This document shows positions 7,908-17,239 of a DNA stretch of 42,741 nucleotides, piece after piece (the first letter of the stretch is position 1; every line of letters starts with the position of its first letter). The notes beneath the pieces are model-generated. The model worked only from the letters and a program-made list of their open reading frames with translations, made no database searches and was not told the origin of the DNA. This DNA is from REBR01 sp033721915 (lineage in GTDB: Bacteria; Pseudomonadota; Gammaproteobacteria; Pseudomonadales; Oleiphilaceae), in contig JAWWAC010000023.1 in the NCBI GenBank assembly GCA_033721915.1, positions 1-42,741 of the forward strand, in the 5' to 3' direction. The translations under genes were made by a program, and so were the position numbers.

Positions 7908-7948
7908 AACATAAAAAAAGCGCCCCTGGAGGAGCGCCTTTTTTATGT

Positions 7949-7950
<2 letters not shown>
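7908..7950. terminator. Bidirectional intrinsic terminator next to tRNA-Val
   Basis: This is a long near-palindrome: AACATAAAAAA, then GCGC, a stem with one mismatch around TGGA, GCGC, and TTTTTTATGTT. Each strand has a T-run after the stem. It ends at the CCA end of the tRNA and would terminate tRNA-Val on the minus strand. Confidence 0.8.
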
Positions 7951-8025
<75 letters not shown>

Positions 8026-8124
8026 GTTAAGCGTTGTTACCCGGGTGAGGCCACCCTGGCCAGGCCACTGGCCTGTGAACGGTGCGTAGAATAGCGACAC
8101 CGGGTGGCCGGGTCAAGAGCCGGT

Positions 8125-9132
8125 TCAGACCTGATAGAAATCCCGGTACCAGTCCACGAAGTGGCGGATGCCCGTTTCCACGGTGGTGTCGGGCTGGTAG
8201 CCCACATCGTTGATCAGGTCGTCCACGTTGGCGTAGGTGGCGGGCACGTCACCGGGCTGCAGCGGCAGGAAGTTTTTCTCCGCCTTTTTGCCCAGGCACT
8301 GCTCCAGGATCTCGATAAAACGGGACAGCTCCACCGGGTTGTTGCTGCCGATGTTGTACAGCCGGTAAGGGGCACTGCTGGTGCCCGGGTCCGGCGCCTG
8401 TCCGGACCAGTCCGGGTTGGCCGGTGCCACGTGGTCCAGTGTGCGGATCACCCCTTCGACGATGTCGTCGATGTAGGTGAAATCCCGGCGGTGTTTGCCG
8501 TGGTTGAACACGTCAATGGGCTCCCCCGCCAGGATCTTTCTGGTGAAAATGAACAGCGCCATGTCCGGGCGCCCCCAGGGGCCGTAGACGGTAAAGAACC
8601 GCAGGCCGGTGGTGGGCAGCCGGTACAGGTGGCTGTAGGTGTGGGCCATCAGCTCGTTGGCCTTCTTGGAGGCGGCATAGAGGCTCAGTGGATGGTCCAC
8701 GTTGTCGTGCACGGAGAACGGCATGGCCTCGTTGGCGCCATACACAGAGCTGCTGGAGGCATACACCAGATGACGGACGTCGTTGTGACGGCAGCCTTCC
8801 AGTATGTTCATGAAGCCCACCAGGTTGGCGTCCACGTAGGCGTGGGGGTTCTCGATGGAGTAGCGCACCCCGGCCTGTGCGGCCAGGTGCACCACCCGCT
8901 CCGGGCGATACTCCGCGAAGATGCGCTCCATGGCCCCACGGTCCGCCACGTCCACACGCTCCTGGGTAAAGCCGGGGTCGCCGGTGAGGCGGGCCAGCCG
9001 TGCCTCTTTGAGGTTGACGTCGTAGTAGTCATTGACGTTGTCCACGCCAATCACCTCTTCACCCCTGGCCAGCAGCCGCAGAGCCACGTGGGAACCAATA
9101 AATCCGGCGGTGCCGGTGACCAGAACGCGCAA
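8125..9132 (-). CDS. UDP-glucuronate 4-epimerase (NAD-dependent SDR family)
   Basis: This 335-residue extended SDR interconverts UDP-glucuronate and UDP-galacturonate for capsule or LPS polysaccharide. The Rossmann motif TGTAGFIGSH lies at residues 7-16. The NDYYDVNLKEARLARL signature is specific to this subgroup (LpsL/Cap1J/WbnF type). The catalytic Tyr-Lys pair is in LYAASKKANE, with an upstream SSSSVYG. The start is TTG at 9132, with GGGAG 8 bases upstream; no ATG is available nearby. The ugd gene at 29301-30638 makes the UDP-glucuronate it needs, but lies 20 kb away. It follows the outer-membrane protein gene on the same strand with a 65-base gap that holds a perfect 8-bp hairpin (9158-9177). 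Confidence 0.88.
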   Translation of the reverse strand: MRVLVTGTAGFIGSHVALRLLARGEEVIGVDNVNDYYDVNLKEARLARLTGDPGFTQERVDVADRGAMERIFAEYRPERVVHLAAQAGVRYSIENPHAYVDANLVGFMNILEGCRHNDVRHLVYASSSSVYGANEAMPFSVHDNVDHPLSLYAASKKANELMAHTYSHLYRLPTTGLRFFTVYGPWGRPDMALFIFTRKILAGEPIDVFNHGKHRRDFTYIDDIVEGVIRTLDHVAPANPDWSGQAPDPGTSSAPYRLYNIGSNNPVELSRFIEILEQCLGKKAEKNFLPLQPGDVPATYANVDDLINDVGYQPDTTVETGIRHFVDWYRDFYQV

Positions 9133-9197
9133 TGGAGTCTCCCTGTTCGTTCAGTGAGGCCATGCAGCGGCATGGCCGTTATCGCTTGAAAAGCGGA

Positions 9198-9950
9198 TTA
9201 AAACTCCACCCCGATGCGTGCGAAGGGGCCGTTGATTTCACCGTCGATTTCCAGGTCATCGGAGGCTTCCACGTCCACGCGAAAATCCCGGTAACCCACC
9301 TGGCCATAGAACAGGTCGTAGCTGTAACCCAGATACAGCTCCACGTCCGAGAGGGAATCCCCGTCATAGGAAACGTGATTCACCTCGGCACCGGCACGCA
9401 GACCGGTCAGTGGCAGATCCACACGGCCATGGGCATGAATCATGGGCAGGTACTCGTTCAGGTTGACCCGCTCGCGACGGCTCTCGTCATTGCGGTCCTG
9501 AATCTCCACCTCACCGTTGAAGTGCTTGACGTTGAGGCCAATATCCAGACCCACAACCGGCAATGGCGCGGTGTAATAGAGAGTATAGTCAAAGTTGCTC
9601 AGATCCAGTGTGGTGCGCACATCCCGGTTGGTGAAGTCCACGCCCCGGAAGCTGGAGCTGGCCTGGCCGTTTTCAGTCTCGTCGAACTCCGTAAAGCGCA
9701 CCCGCACATTGGGCAATACCGGCACAGGGTGTGCCACACGCAGTTGCCAGCCCAGTTGCTGATAGCTGTCAAAACCCAGATCGTTTTCCAGGTCCTGGGG
9801 GTCATCGCCGGAACGGACATCACCGGATACCGCGGCTTTCCAGGAATTGACGGAGACGTCAACATCCACCAGTGGAATCACATCGGCATTGGCGGTACCG
9901 GCGGCGGCCAGCAGGGCGACACCGGTCAGGCTTGTCAGTTTCTTGTTCAT
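9198..9950 (-). CDS. Outer membrane beta-barrel protein, TIGR04219 family
   Basis: This 250-residue protein has a signal peptide (MNKKLTSLTGVALLAAAGTANA, cleavage after residue 22) followed by DVIPLVDVDVSVNSWKAAVSGDV. It then shows alternating beta strands and ends in the aromatic F (RIGVEF), the usual barrel-assembly signal. Its layout resembles the TIGR04219 group of proteobacterial outer-membrane proteins as I recall it. The function is unknown for the family. The start ATG overlaps the purC stop as ATGA, so the two appear translationally coupled. The dapA-bamC-purC genes lie upstream and the UDP-glucuronate epimerase downstream. Confidence 0.7.
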   Translation of the reverse strand: MNKKLTSLTGVALLAAAGTANADVIPLVDVDVSVNSWKAAVSGDVRSGDDPQDLENDLGFDSYQQLGWQLRVAHPVPVLPNVRVRFTEFDETENGQASSSFRGVDFTNRDVRTTLDLSNFDYTLYYTAPLPVVGLDIGLNVKHFNGEVEIQDRNDESRRERVNLNEYLPMIHAHGRVDLPLTGLRAGAEVNHVSYDGDSLSDVELYLGYSYDLFYGQVGYRDFRVDVEASDDLEIDGEINGPFARIGVEF

Positions 9951-10678
9951 GAATCAACTCCAACTGCTTCAAAATCGATACCCAGACGACGCCCCACTTC
10001 TTCGTAGGTTTCGATCACGTCACCCAGATCCTGGCGGAAACGGTCCTTGTCCATTTTGCGGCGTGTCTGGGCATCCCAGATGCGGCAGCCGTCGGGACTG
10101 AACTCGTCGCCCAGTACAATCCGGCCATCGCAACGGCCGAATTCCAGCTTGTAGTCCACCAGCAACATGCCGGCATCCCGGAACAGTTGCTGCAAGACGC
10201 CGTTAACACGATAAGTCAAAGCCTTCATTTCATCCAGCTCTTCCGCACTGGCCCAGCCGAAAGTGACGGCCAGAGACTCGTTGATCATGGGGTCATGAAG
10301 GGCGTCGTTCTTGAGAAACAGCTCATAGGTGGGCGGGCTGAGGTCCTGGCCTTCCTTGACGCCCAGCCGGCGGCACAGGCTGCCGGCCGCCACGTTACGC
10401 ACCACGCACTCCACCGGCATCATGTCCAGGCTGCGCACCAGGGATTCACGGGCACTGAGCACCCGCTCGAAGTGGGTGGGCACGCCGGCCTCGGCCAGGC
10501 GCTCCATGATAAAGGCGTTGAACAGGTTATTGACCTGGCCTTTGCGCGCCAGCTGCATGACCTTTTCGCCATCAAAGGCCGAGGTGTCATCACGGAACAG
10601 CATGATCACCCGCTTGGGGTCATCGGTGCTGTACACGGACTTGGCCTTGCCGGCGTAGAGTTCCTGACGTTTTTCCAT
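9947..10678 (-). CDS. purC: Phosphoribosylaminoimidazole-succinocarboxamide synthase (SAICAR synthetase)
   Basis: This 243-residue enzyme of de novo purine synthesis couples CAIR and aspartate with ATP hydrolysis. The family opening EKRQELYAGKAKSVY and the motifs RDDTSAFDGEK, ECVVRNVAAGSLCRRLG and DYKLEFGR are all present. The start is taken at 10678, where AGGAGA lies 4 bases upstream and the protein aligns with family N-termini; the longer open frame adds 11 unsupported residues. Length matches the usual ~237-240. It lies 57 bases after bamC and overlaps the next gene by 4 bases. Confidence 0.97.
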   Translation of the reverse strand: MEKRQELYAGKAKSVYSTDDPKRVIMLFRDDTSAFDGEKVMQLARKGQVNNLFNAFIMERLAEAGVPTHFERVLSARESLVRSLDMMPVECVVRNVAAGSLCRRLGVKEGQDLSPPTYELFLKNDALHDPMINESLAVTFGWASAEELDEMKALTYRVNGVLQQLFRDAGMLLVDYKLEFGRCDGRIVLGDEFSPDGCRIWDAQTRRKMDKDRFRQDLGDVIETYEEVGRRLGIDFEAVGVDS

Positions 10679-10735
10679 GGGTTCTCCTGACAGGGCCCTA
10701 TGGGCCCGCATTATGACTGCAATCGCGGTCCGGCC

Positions 10736-11812
10736 TTACTGCATCTCGTTGAACAGGGTGCGCAGCAACTCTTCTGAGCGGTCCTCACCCTCGTAATCAG
10801 GGGCCCTGCGCGCCGTCAGGCGCTGGTCCTGGCCCTGCCCCTCAAGGCGCAGCAGGAATGTGTATTCCGGCTCCCAACGCTCTTTCCAGAACAGCCAGCG
10901 ACGGCCGCGGTCGTCCGGGTCGCGGAAGTCCACACGCCACTCTCCCAGGCTGCGGTCGAGGTCCACCACGGCAATTTCCGCCGCTGACAGGGCGCGGCCG
11001 ACTTCAAACCAGGCACGGTCGAAATCCAGCGCCAGTGTCAACGCCTCAAGTTCGCCGTTGTCCATCTCACGGCTGACCGGGTTGTCACGGGGCAGGTTCA
11101 GAGCCACGCGGGAGAACGCCTTGGTGTCGTCCGTGTCGCTGAAATAGATCGCCATGTCGTCCAGTATGCGGCGCTCCAGCGCGGGCTTACGGGGTGCCGG
11201 GTTCCAGGGCAGCACCGGAGCGGGACGCTCCTGCACCGCCGGCAGGCGAACCTGGACCTCACTGCTGCGGGCACGAACCCCATGAGCAATGCGGAACTGG
11301 GCCACTCGCAGGGTTTCCCCCTCCCCGCCCTCCAGGTCCAGCCACTGACGGGCTCTCTGGCTGTCATTGAGGATCCGGGTCTGCTTGAGACCCGTGCGCG
11401 GGTTGTCCGCGGCCAGCTCAATGCCCTGCTCCCGCAGAAAGGCGGATACCGCCGGCCAGACACGGCCTGGCACGTCATTCACCAGCAGCCAGACCTGATC
11501 ACCGGACTGCTCGATGCTGTAGTCCTGTTCCAGTATATCCGCCGTCAGATCCGGCGGCTCTGGCAGCTCGTAACCTTCCTCACGGCGCTCTTCTGTCACC
11601 CTCAACACGGACAGGGTCTCCGGGATGGGGTACTGGCTCTGAAGGCGGCTGCGGTCGGCCCCTTCCGGTACGGTCAGTGGCTCACCCTCGGGCTCGTCCA
11701 GGTAGGACTCCGCACGATCGGGAAACAGACTGCAGCCCGCCATGGAGGCGGCCAGTGACAGCACGAGCAAAAAGCGGCCCGTCCGGGGGGCCGCTCCATT
11801 GAGAATAGGCAT
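10736..11812 (-). CDS. bamC: Outer membrane protein assembly factor BamC (NlpB)
   Basis: This 358-residue lipoprotein of the BAM complex folds beta-barrel proteins into the outer membrane. The signal peptide ends in lipobox SMAGC (Cys27), followed by an unstructured N-terminal stretch (FPDRAESYLDEPEGEPLTVPEG) that in E. coli wraps BamD. Two helix-grip domains follow. The start at 11812 has GGAG 8 bases upstream and gives a normal lipoprotein signal; a longer in-frame start would add an odd extension. The gene lies 34 bases after dapA and before purC, the classical gammaproteobacterial order. Confidence 0.9.
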   Translation of the reverse strand: MPILNGAAPRTGRFLLVLSLAASMAGCSLFPDRAESYLDEPEGEPLTVPEGADRSRLQSQYPIPETLSVLRVTEERREEGYELPEPPDLTADILEQDYSIEQSGDQVWLLVNDVPGRVWPAVSAFLREQGIELAADNPRTGLKQTRILNDSQRARQWLDLEGGEGETLRVAQFRIAHGVRARSSEVQVRLPAVQERPAPVLPWNPAPRKPALERRILDDMAIYFSDTDDTKAFSRVALNLPRDNPVSREMDNGELEALTLALDFDRAWFEVGRALSAAEIAVVDLDRSLGEWRVDFRDPDDRGRRWLFWKERWEPEYTFLLRLEGQGQDQRLTARRAPDYEGEDRSEELLRTLFNEMQ

Positions 11813-11846
11813 TGAATCTCCATCAAACACGGATGAAAGGGCGGCG

Positions 11847-12722
11847 TTAAAGGGCACCACCCACACGCAGGGCGTCCAGTACGTCCTGGTGGTATTCCTC
11901 GCTCAGTGGCGTCAAGGGCAGGCGGATGCCTGCTTCGATCATGCCCATCTGCTGCAGGGCCCACTTGACCGGAATCGGATTGGCCTCAAGGAACAGCTTG
12001 CGGTTGAGGGGCATCAGCTTATCGTTCAGCTCACGGGCCCGGGTCTCGTCGCCGGCAATGGCCGCGGCGCACAGATCCGCCATGGTCCTGGGCGCCACAT
12101 TGGCCGTCACCGAGACGTTGCCCCTGCCCCCACGCAACATCAGCTCCATGGCGGTGCCGTCGTCACCGGAGTAAACGGCAATCTTGTCACCCACCATCTG
12201 GATCAGCTCTTCACCACGGCTGACATTGCCGGTGGCGTCCTTGATGCCGATGATATTGGGTATGTCCGCCAGGCGCAGCACGGTCTCGTTGTGCATGTCA
12301 CAGGCGGTACGGCCGGGGACATTGTACAGCATCTGGTGCACCGGCACGGATTCCGCCACGGTCTTGAAGTGGCGGTACAGCCCTTCCTGGGTGGGCTTGT
12401 TGTAATAAGGCACCACCAGCAGGCAGGCGTCCACGCCGATGTGGTGGGCCTCACGGGTGAGGTCCACGGACTCGTGGGTGGAGTTGCCGCCGGTACCGGC
12501 GATGACCGTGATACGGCCGTTGACCCGCTCCACCACGCGGCGGATGACCGACAGGTGCTCGTCGGGGCGCAGTGTGGCGGACTCACCGGTGGTGCCCACC
12601 GCCACAATGCCGTTGGTGCCGGACTCCAGATGAAAGTCCACCAACCGGTCCAGTCGCTCCCAGTCCAGGGTGCCGTCCGGATGCATCGGGGTCACAAGTG
12701 CGACCAGGCTGCCAGTGATCAT
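11847..12722 (-). CDS. dapA: 4-hydroxy-tetrahydrodipicolinate synthase
   Basis: This 291-residue TIM-barrel aldolase condenses pyruvate with aspartate semialdehyde, the first committed step of lysine/diaminopimelate synthesis. MITGSLVALVTPM is the typical N-terminus. T44-T45 in GTTGES match the E. coli catalytic threonines. The Schiff-base lysine is in IIGIKDATG and the conserved Tyr in VPYYNKP. The ATG at 12722 has GGAG 6 bases upstream; the longer open frame is not supported. It is followed by bamC and preceded by perM on the same strand. Confidence 0.97.
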   Translation of the reverse strand: MITGSLVALVTPMHPDGTLDWERLDRLVDFHLESGTNGIVAVGTTGESATLRPDEHLSVIRRVVERVNGRITVIAGTGGNSTHESVDLTREAHHIGVDACLLVVPYYNKPTQEGLYRHFKTVAESVPVHQMLYNVPGRTACDMHNETVLRLADIPNIIGIKDATGNVSRGEELIQMVGDKIAVYSGDDGTAMELMLRGGRGNVSVTANVAPRTMADLCAAAIAGDETRARELNDKLMPLNRKLFLEANPIPVKWALQQMGMIEAGIRLPLTPLSEEYHQDVLDALRVGGAL

Positions 12723-12795
12723 AACCGCTCCATTGCATGAAAACCGTAATGGTAATGTTGGCCTGTCAGGGACACAAGCCTCTGTGAAAAAAGCG

Positions 12796-13935
12796 TCATC
12801 CACCCCCGGGAGGGTCTTCCGGCATGGGTGGTCTGGAGTAGTCGGCGGCTTTTCCGGACGCCACCCCCATGACGTCACCGGGCGGGACCTCCACCACCGG
12901 CCAGGCCTTGATGATAGCATTCACCAGGGTGGCCAGTGGAATGGCAAAAAAGACCCCCCAAAGGCCCCAGATGCCGCCAAAAAAGAGCACCGCCAGAATA
13001 ATCACCACCGGGTGGAGGTCCACCACCTCCGAGAACAGCAGAGGCACCAGCACATTGCCGTCCAGGGCCTGTATGGTGAAATAAATGGCAATCAGCCAGA
13101 AGAACTCCGGGCTCCAGCCAAACTGGAACAGGCCGATCATGGCCACAGGGACGGTCACCACCGCCGCGCCAATGTAGGGAATCACCACCGACATCCCCAC
13201 CAGAAGGGCCAGCAGCAGTGAGTAGTTCAGCCCCAGCAGGGTGAAACTGAGGAAGGTCACCGCCCCCACAATGAGAATCTCCAGGGCCTTGCCCCGTACA
13301 TAATTGGCAAACTGCAGGTTCATTTCATTCCAGATGGTATTCATCAGTGGCCGCCGGGACGGCAGCAGCCGGCTGAGGGCCGCCAGAATCTGATCCCGGT
13401 CCTTGAGAAAGAAAAACACCAGAATGGGCACCAGCACCAGATAGATCAGCAGAACCACCAGGTTGGAAATACTTTCCAGTGAAAAAGACACCAGCCACTG
13501 GGTCACTTTGCCCACCTCAGAGGTAATCTGCTGGAACAGGGCGTTGACCTCTTCGATGGACACCAGTTGAGGGTATTCCTGGGGCAGCACTTCCAGGTAC
13601 CGCTGTGTCGCCCGGATCATGCGCGGAAGCTCCACGGCCAGTGCCGAGATCTGGGTCCAGATCAGTGGCAGCATGCCGAAGATAAAACTCACCAGCACCC
13701 CCACAAACAGCACGAACACCGACAGAACAGAAACCAGATGGGGCAGGCCCAGAGCCTTGAGCTTGCTGACCAGGCCCTGCAGAATAAACGCGATAATGAG
13801 CGCGGCGATCACCGGCCCCAGTATATTGCCAAGGAAAACCACCGCCAGCAGCGCGGCCACCAGGATCAGAAAAAGGACCACCGCCTCTTCATCGGAAAAG
13901 TATTTGACGGCCAGTGAACGCAGCAGTTTTCTCAT
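12796..13935 (-). CDS. perM: AI-2E/PerM family inner-membrane permease
   Basis: This 379-residue polytopic membrane protein belongs to the UPF0118/AI-2 exporter-like family. About eight hydrophobic segments are visible: early LFLILVAALLAVVFLGNILGPV, then a middle soluble helical stretch, then LVVLLIYLVLVPILVFFFLKDRD, and late LLALLVGMSVVIPYIGAAVV and FFGGIWGLWGVFFAIPLATL. The C-terminal ~30 residues are Pro/Gly-rich and poorly conserved. The ATG overlaps the tusA stop by 4 bases, suggesting coupling. The substrate is unknown; members have been linked to autoinducer export or sodium/proton exchange in other bacteria. Confidence 0.88.
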   Translation of the reverse strand: MRKLLRSLAVKYFSDEEAVVLFLILVAALLAVVFLGNILGPVIAALIIAFILQGLVSKLKALGLPHLVSVLSVFVLFVGVLVSFIFGMLPLIWTQISALAVELPRMIRATQRYLEVLPQEYPQLVSIEEVNALFQQITSEVGKVTQWLVSFSLESISNLVVLLIYLVLVPILVFFFLKDRDQILAALSRLLPSRRPLMNTIWNEMNLQFANYVRGKALEILIVGAVTFLSFTLLGLNYSLLLALLVGMSVVIPYIGAAVVTVPVAMIGLFQFGWSPEFFWLIAIYFTIQALDGNVLVPLLFSEVVDLHPVVIILAVLFFGGIWGLWGVFFAIPLATLVNAIIKAWPVVEVPPGDVMGVASGKAADYSRPPMPEDPPGGG

Positions 13936-14201
13936 GATTCACCAGACTCCGGTGGCCGGGAATCACCTCCACAGACAATCACAAACCGGTAACGCTCACC
14001 GTCGTATTCCTGATGAGCCAGTGAATGGCGACTGAGATTGAGAAACGCGGGAATATCCCGTGCTGAGCCGGCATCCGTGGCCAGCACTTCCAGAGCCTGA
14101 CCAGGCTCCATGCTGTTGAGGCGCAGCTTGGTCTTCAGCAACGGCATGGGGCAGGTCAGACCGGTCGCATCCAGGGTTTCTGCGGCTGTCTTGTGAGCCA
14201 T
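13932..14201 (-). CDS. tusA: TusA/SirA-type sulfurtransferase
   Basis: This 89-residue protein has the TusA fold signature DATGLTCPMPLLKTKLRLN, with the persulfide-carrying Cys17 in the CPxP motif. The family relays sulfur to tRNA thiolation, molybdopterin or sulfur-oxidation partners. The C-terminal strand FVIVCGGDS is a little longer than usual. The protein may be a TusA paralogue rather than the tRNA-thiolation TusA itself, because tusBCDE are not nearby. It is the first gene of the tusA-perM-dapA run and is divergent from bepA. Confidence 0.87.
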   Translation of the reverse strand: MAHKTAAETLDATGLTCPMPLLKTKLRLNSMEPGQALEVLATDAGSARDIPAFLNLSRHSLAHQEYDGERYRFVIVCGGDSRPPESGES

Positions 14202-14399
14202 GTCGGGGCGTTCCTGTGGGCTGGGCCGATGGTGATCGGAGTGGACTTGAGACTGTCAACAATAGCACGCCAGCCCCTGCCCTGTCCCACCCGGTGAAAC
14301 GTCCGCATAACAGGGCTGTCACTACTTTCATACACGGTTTTATGGCATGGTCCGGTAAGGTGTGGATGACCCCACACCGCATGCTGGCAAAGGCGCAAA

Positions 14400-15884
14400 A
14401 TGGCAAGCTGTAGTCCCCCTATCAGACAATCCCTGTTGAACCGCCTGCGGCGGCGCACCCGCCCGGTACTGGCCGGACTCCTGCTGGCCTTGCCGGCCCT
14501 GTCACCGGCCAGCGATGAGCTGCCCTCCATGGCCGGTGCCGGCGGCGGGCTGATTTCCAGCCAGCAGGAGCAGGCCATCGCCGAACAGGTCATGGCGGCC
14601 CTGAGGCAGGATGCGCCACTGCTCCATGACCCGCTGATGATGGATTACCTGACCAGCCTCACCTACCGCCTGGTGCCCAATGCGGAACTGGATGACCGCA
14701 ACCTGACACTGGTGATCCTGGACGAATCCCAGATCAACGCCTTTGCCGTCCCCGGCGGCATTATCGGTGTCAATGCGGGTCTGTTCTACCACGCCGAGAC
14801 AGAGCACCAGTTTGCCTCGGTCATTGCCCATGAAATCGCCCACCTCAGCCAGCGGCACTACTCACGCCGCCTGGAGCAGCAGCGCATGGACACCCCGCTG
14901 ACAGTGGCCGGCATTGTCGCGGGCATTCTGCTGGCCGCCGCCACCGGCTCTGACGCGGGCATTGCCGCCATAGCCGGCACCCAGGCGGTGGCCATCGATA
15001 AGATGCTGCGCTACAGCCGTTATCACGAGCAGGAGGCGGACCGTGTGGGCATCGAGATACTGCACCGCTCCGGCTTCAACCCCCGGGGTATGCCGGAGAT
15101 GTTCAGCCAGATGCAGAACCGGGCCCGCAACCGGGCACCGGAGTACCTCTCCACCCACCCACTGACGGAATCCCGGGTGGCGGACAGCCGCAACCGGGCC
15201 GAGCAGCTCGCCTCCGGGGACTACTCACAGAACCTGGAGTACCACCTGATGCGGGCCCGGGTCATCGTCCGTTACAGCGACTCCAAATCGGATGCCGCAC
15301 AGCGCTTCCGTGAGCAGGCCGACGAGAGCGGGGGCCAGGGCCGGCTGGCGTCCCTTTACGGACTGGCCCATGCACTGCGCCAGGACGACAAACCCCGTGA
15401 GGCAGAAGCCCTTTACCGGGATCTGCTGGATAAAAGCGAGGGTCGCATTACCTTTGTGGTGGGGCTGGCCAACAGCCTGAGAGACCAGGAGCGGTTTGCA
15501 GAGGCACAGCAGCTGCTGGAAGAGCATGTGGAGCGCAACCCGGGCAACCTGCCACTGACACGCACCCTGGCGGAAACGCTGATGGAGCGGAACAGGCCCG
15601 GCGAGGCGGCGAGGCTCTATGAGCGGCTGCTGCGGGATCATGCAAAGGATGCCTCCCTCTGGGGGGATCTGGCGGATGCCCATGGCAGGGCCCGCAATAT
15701 TGTGCAGGTGCACCGGGCCCGGGGAGAGAAAGCCATGCTCATGGGGGATTACGAAGCGGCACTGCGTCAGTTCCGACAGGCACTGGAGCGCACCGGCACC
15801 GACACCGCCCGCAATGAGGTCCTGCGCCAGCGCATGGACCAGGCCCAGGAGGAAGCCCGGAGGCAGCAGTCCCGGAGGCGATAA
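14400..15884 (+). CDS. bepA: Periplasmic M48 metalloprotease/chaperone with TPR repeats (BepA/YfgC)
   Basis: This 494-residue protein has a signal peptide (to about residue 38, LSPASD). The M48 zinc-protease domain carries H144-EIA-H148 and a downstream Glu in EQEADRVG (about residue 212). A C-terminal TPR region (residues ~290-480) contains repeated LYGLAHALRQDDKPREAEALYRDL-type helices. BepA helps assembly of LptD and degrades misassembled outer-membrane proteins at the BAM complex; bamC lies 3 kb away. It is transcribed divergently from tusA. The start codon has only a weak purine-rich site (AAAGG). Confidence 0.93.
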   Translation: MASCSPPIRQSLLNRLRRRTRPVLAGLLLALPALSPASDELPSMAGAGGGLISSQQEQAIAEQVMAALRQDAPLLHDPLMMDYLTSLTYRLVPNAELDDRNLTLVILDESQINAFAVPGGIIGVNAGLFYHAETEHQFASVIAHEIAHLSQRHYSRRLEQQRMDTPLTVAGIVAGILLAAATGSDAGIAAIAGTQAVAIDKMLRYSRYHEQEADRVGIEILHRSGFNPRGMPEMFSQMQNRARNRAPEYLSTHPLTESRVADSRNRAEQLASGDYSQNLEYHLMRARVIVRYSDSKSDAAQRFREQADESGGQGRLASLYGLAHALRQDDKPREAEALYRDLLDKSEGRITFVVGLANSLRDQERFAEAQQLLEEHVERNPGNLPLTRTLAETLMERNRPGEAARLYERLLRDHAKDASLWGDLADAHGRARNIVQVHRARGEKAMLMGDYEAALRQFRQALERTGTDTARNEVLRQRMDQAQEEARRQQSRRR

Positions 15885-15995
15885 GGCTTCCTGGGGACTC
15901 GGGGAGCGAGCCAGGCCGGGGCTCTGACAATGGAAAGGCGTGAGTATCAGTCAGTGCCGGTGCCGGTTAGTAATCGAGACACAGGGACACGGGAG

Positions 15996-17066
15996 TTACC
16001 GGGCCGCTGTGAAATCCAGCATGCGCTGCAGCGGCCGCAGCGCCTTTTGCCGCTGGGATTCCTCCACGAAGATCTCCTGCCCGCCCTGTTTGAGCACCTG
16101 GTGCAGGTTCTCAAGGCCGTTCATGGCCATCCAGGGGCAATGGGCACAGCTGCGGCAGGTGGCGCCACGGCCCGCCGTGGGCGCTTCAATCAGCATCTTG
16201 TCCGGCGCCGCCTGCTGCATCTTGTAGAAGATGCCGCTGTCCGTGGCGACAATGATCTGCTCGTTGGGCAGTGTCCTGGCGGCATGGATCAGCCTGGAGG
16301 TAGAGCCCACCACATCCGCCAGTGCCACCACCGGTGCCGGGGATTCCGGATGGGCCAGCACCGCCGCACCGGGGTACAGGGCCTTGAGATCCTCCAGTGC
16401 CTGGGCCTTGAATTCCTCGTGCACAATGCAGGCGCCGTCCCACAGCAGCATGTCCGCGCCGGTGGCCTTCTGGATGTAGCTGCCCAGGTGCTTGTCCGGC
16501 GCCCACAGGATTTTCTCGCCACGGGCATCCAGGTGCTCCACGATGGCTTCGGCGCAGCTGGAGGTGACCACCCAGTCGGCACGGGCCTTTACCGCGGCGG
16601 AGGTATTGGCGTAGACCACCACGGTGCGGTCGCTGTGCTGGTCGCAGAAGGCCGCAAACTCATCGGCCGGGCAGCCGATGTCCAGTGAACAGGTGGCTTC
16701 CAGGGTGGGCATGAAGACGGATTTTTCCGGGCTGAGGATCTTGGCCGTCTCACCCATGAAGCGCACACCGGCCACCACCAGGGTACTGGCGGGATGCTTG
16801 GCGCCAAAACGGGCCATTTCCAGGGAGTCCGCCACACAGCCGCCGGTCTCTTCCGCCAGTGCCTGTATGGCCGGGTCCGTGTAGTAATGGGCCACCAGGG
16901 CCGCATCACGGGCCACCAGCAGCTCCCTGATGGAAGCCTTGAGCTGATCCTGAGAGACCCTGTCCAGTGCCGGAGCCGCCTGCTGATGGGCCAGATTCTC
17001 CTGCACCCGCACAGAATCCTGAATGTTGCTGCTTATTGCCATGGTCTGGTTTCGTGCTCCCGTCAT
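15996..17066 (-). CDS. nadA: Quinolinate synthase A (4Fe-4S)
   Basis: This 356-residue enzyme condenses iminoaspartate with dihydroxyacetone phosphate to quinolinate in NAD synthesis. The motifs AHYYTDPAIQALAEETGG, ATCSLDIGCPADEF, VTSSCAEAIV, WAPDKHLG and CRSCAHCPWMAMNGL are present and include the three cluster-ligating cysteines. The start at 17066 is preferred because AAAGG lies 6 bases upstream. The internal Met at 17042 is possible but its nearest purine block is too far. It ends the tol-pal/cpoB/tRNA-Lys run on the minus strand and is convergent with bepA. Confidence 0.96.
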   Translation of the reverse strand: MTGARNQTMAISSNIQDSVRVQENLAHQQAAPALDRVSQDQLKASIRELLVARDAALVAHYYTDPAIQALAEETGGCVADSLEMARFGAKHPASTLVVAGVRFMGETAKILSPEKSVFMPTLEATCSLDIGCPADEFAAFCDQHSDRTVVVYANTSAAVKARADWVVTSSCAEAIVEHLDARGEKILWAPDKHLGSYIQKATGADMLLWDGACIVHEEFKAQALEDLKALYPGAAVLAHPESPAPVVALADVVGSTSRLIHAARTLPNEQIIVATDSGIFYKMQQAAPDKMLIEAPTAGRGATCRSCAHCPWMAMNGLENLHQVLKQGGQEIFVEESQRQKALRPLQRMLDFTAAR

Positions 17067-17239
17067 GAATGCCTTTACCCTGTGACTGGGATGGAATTAT
17101 GTCACATTGGTTCACTGAGCCACCACTGACTGGAGAGGGGGCCGGGCAAACGGAAAGGCCAGTACAAGTAATGTGGCGATCAGCACCGCCGGTTTCAATA
17201 GCCAGTGACGGCGTAACAAGCCGGAAAACGGGGGGAATA

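Noticed and set aside
9158..9177. Perfect 8-bp hairpin between the OMP and the epimerase as a terminator
   Set aside because: No T-run on the minus strand, and the gap is too short to exclude co-transcription; kept only as a note in the epimerase entry.
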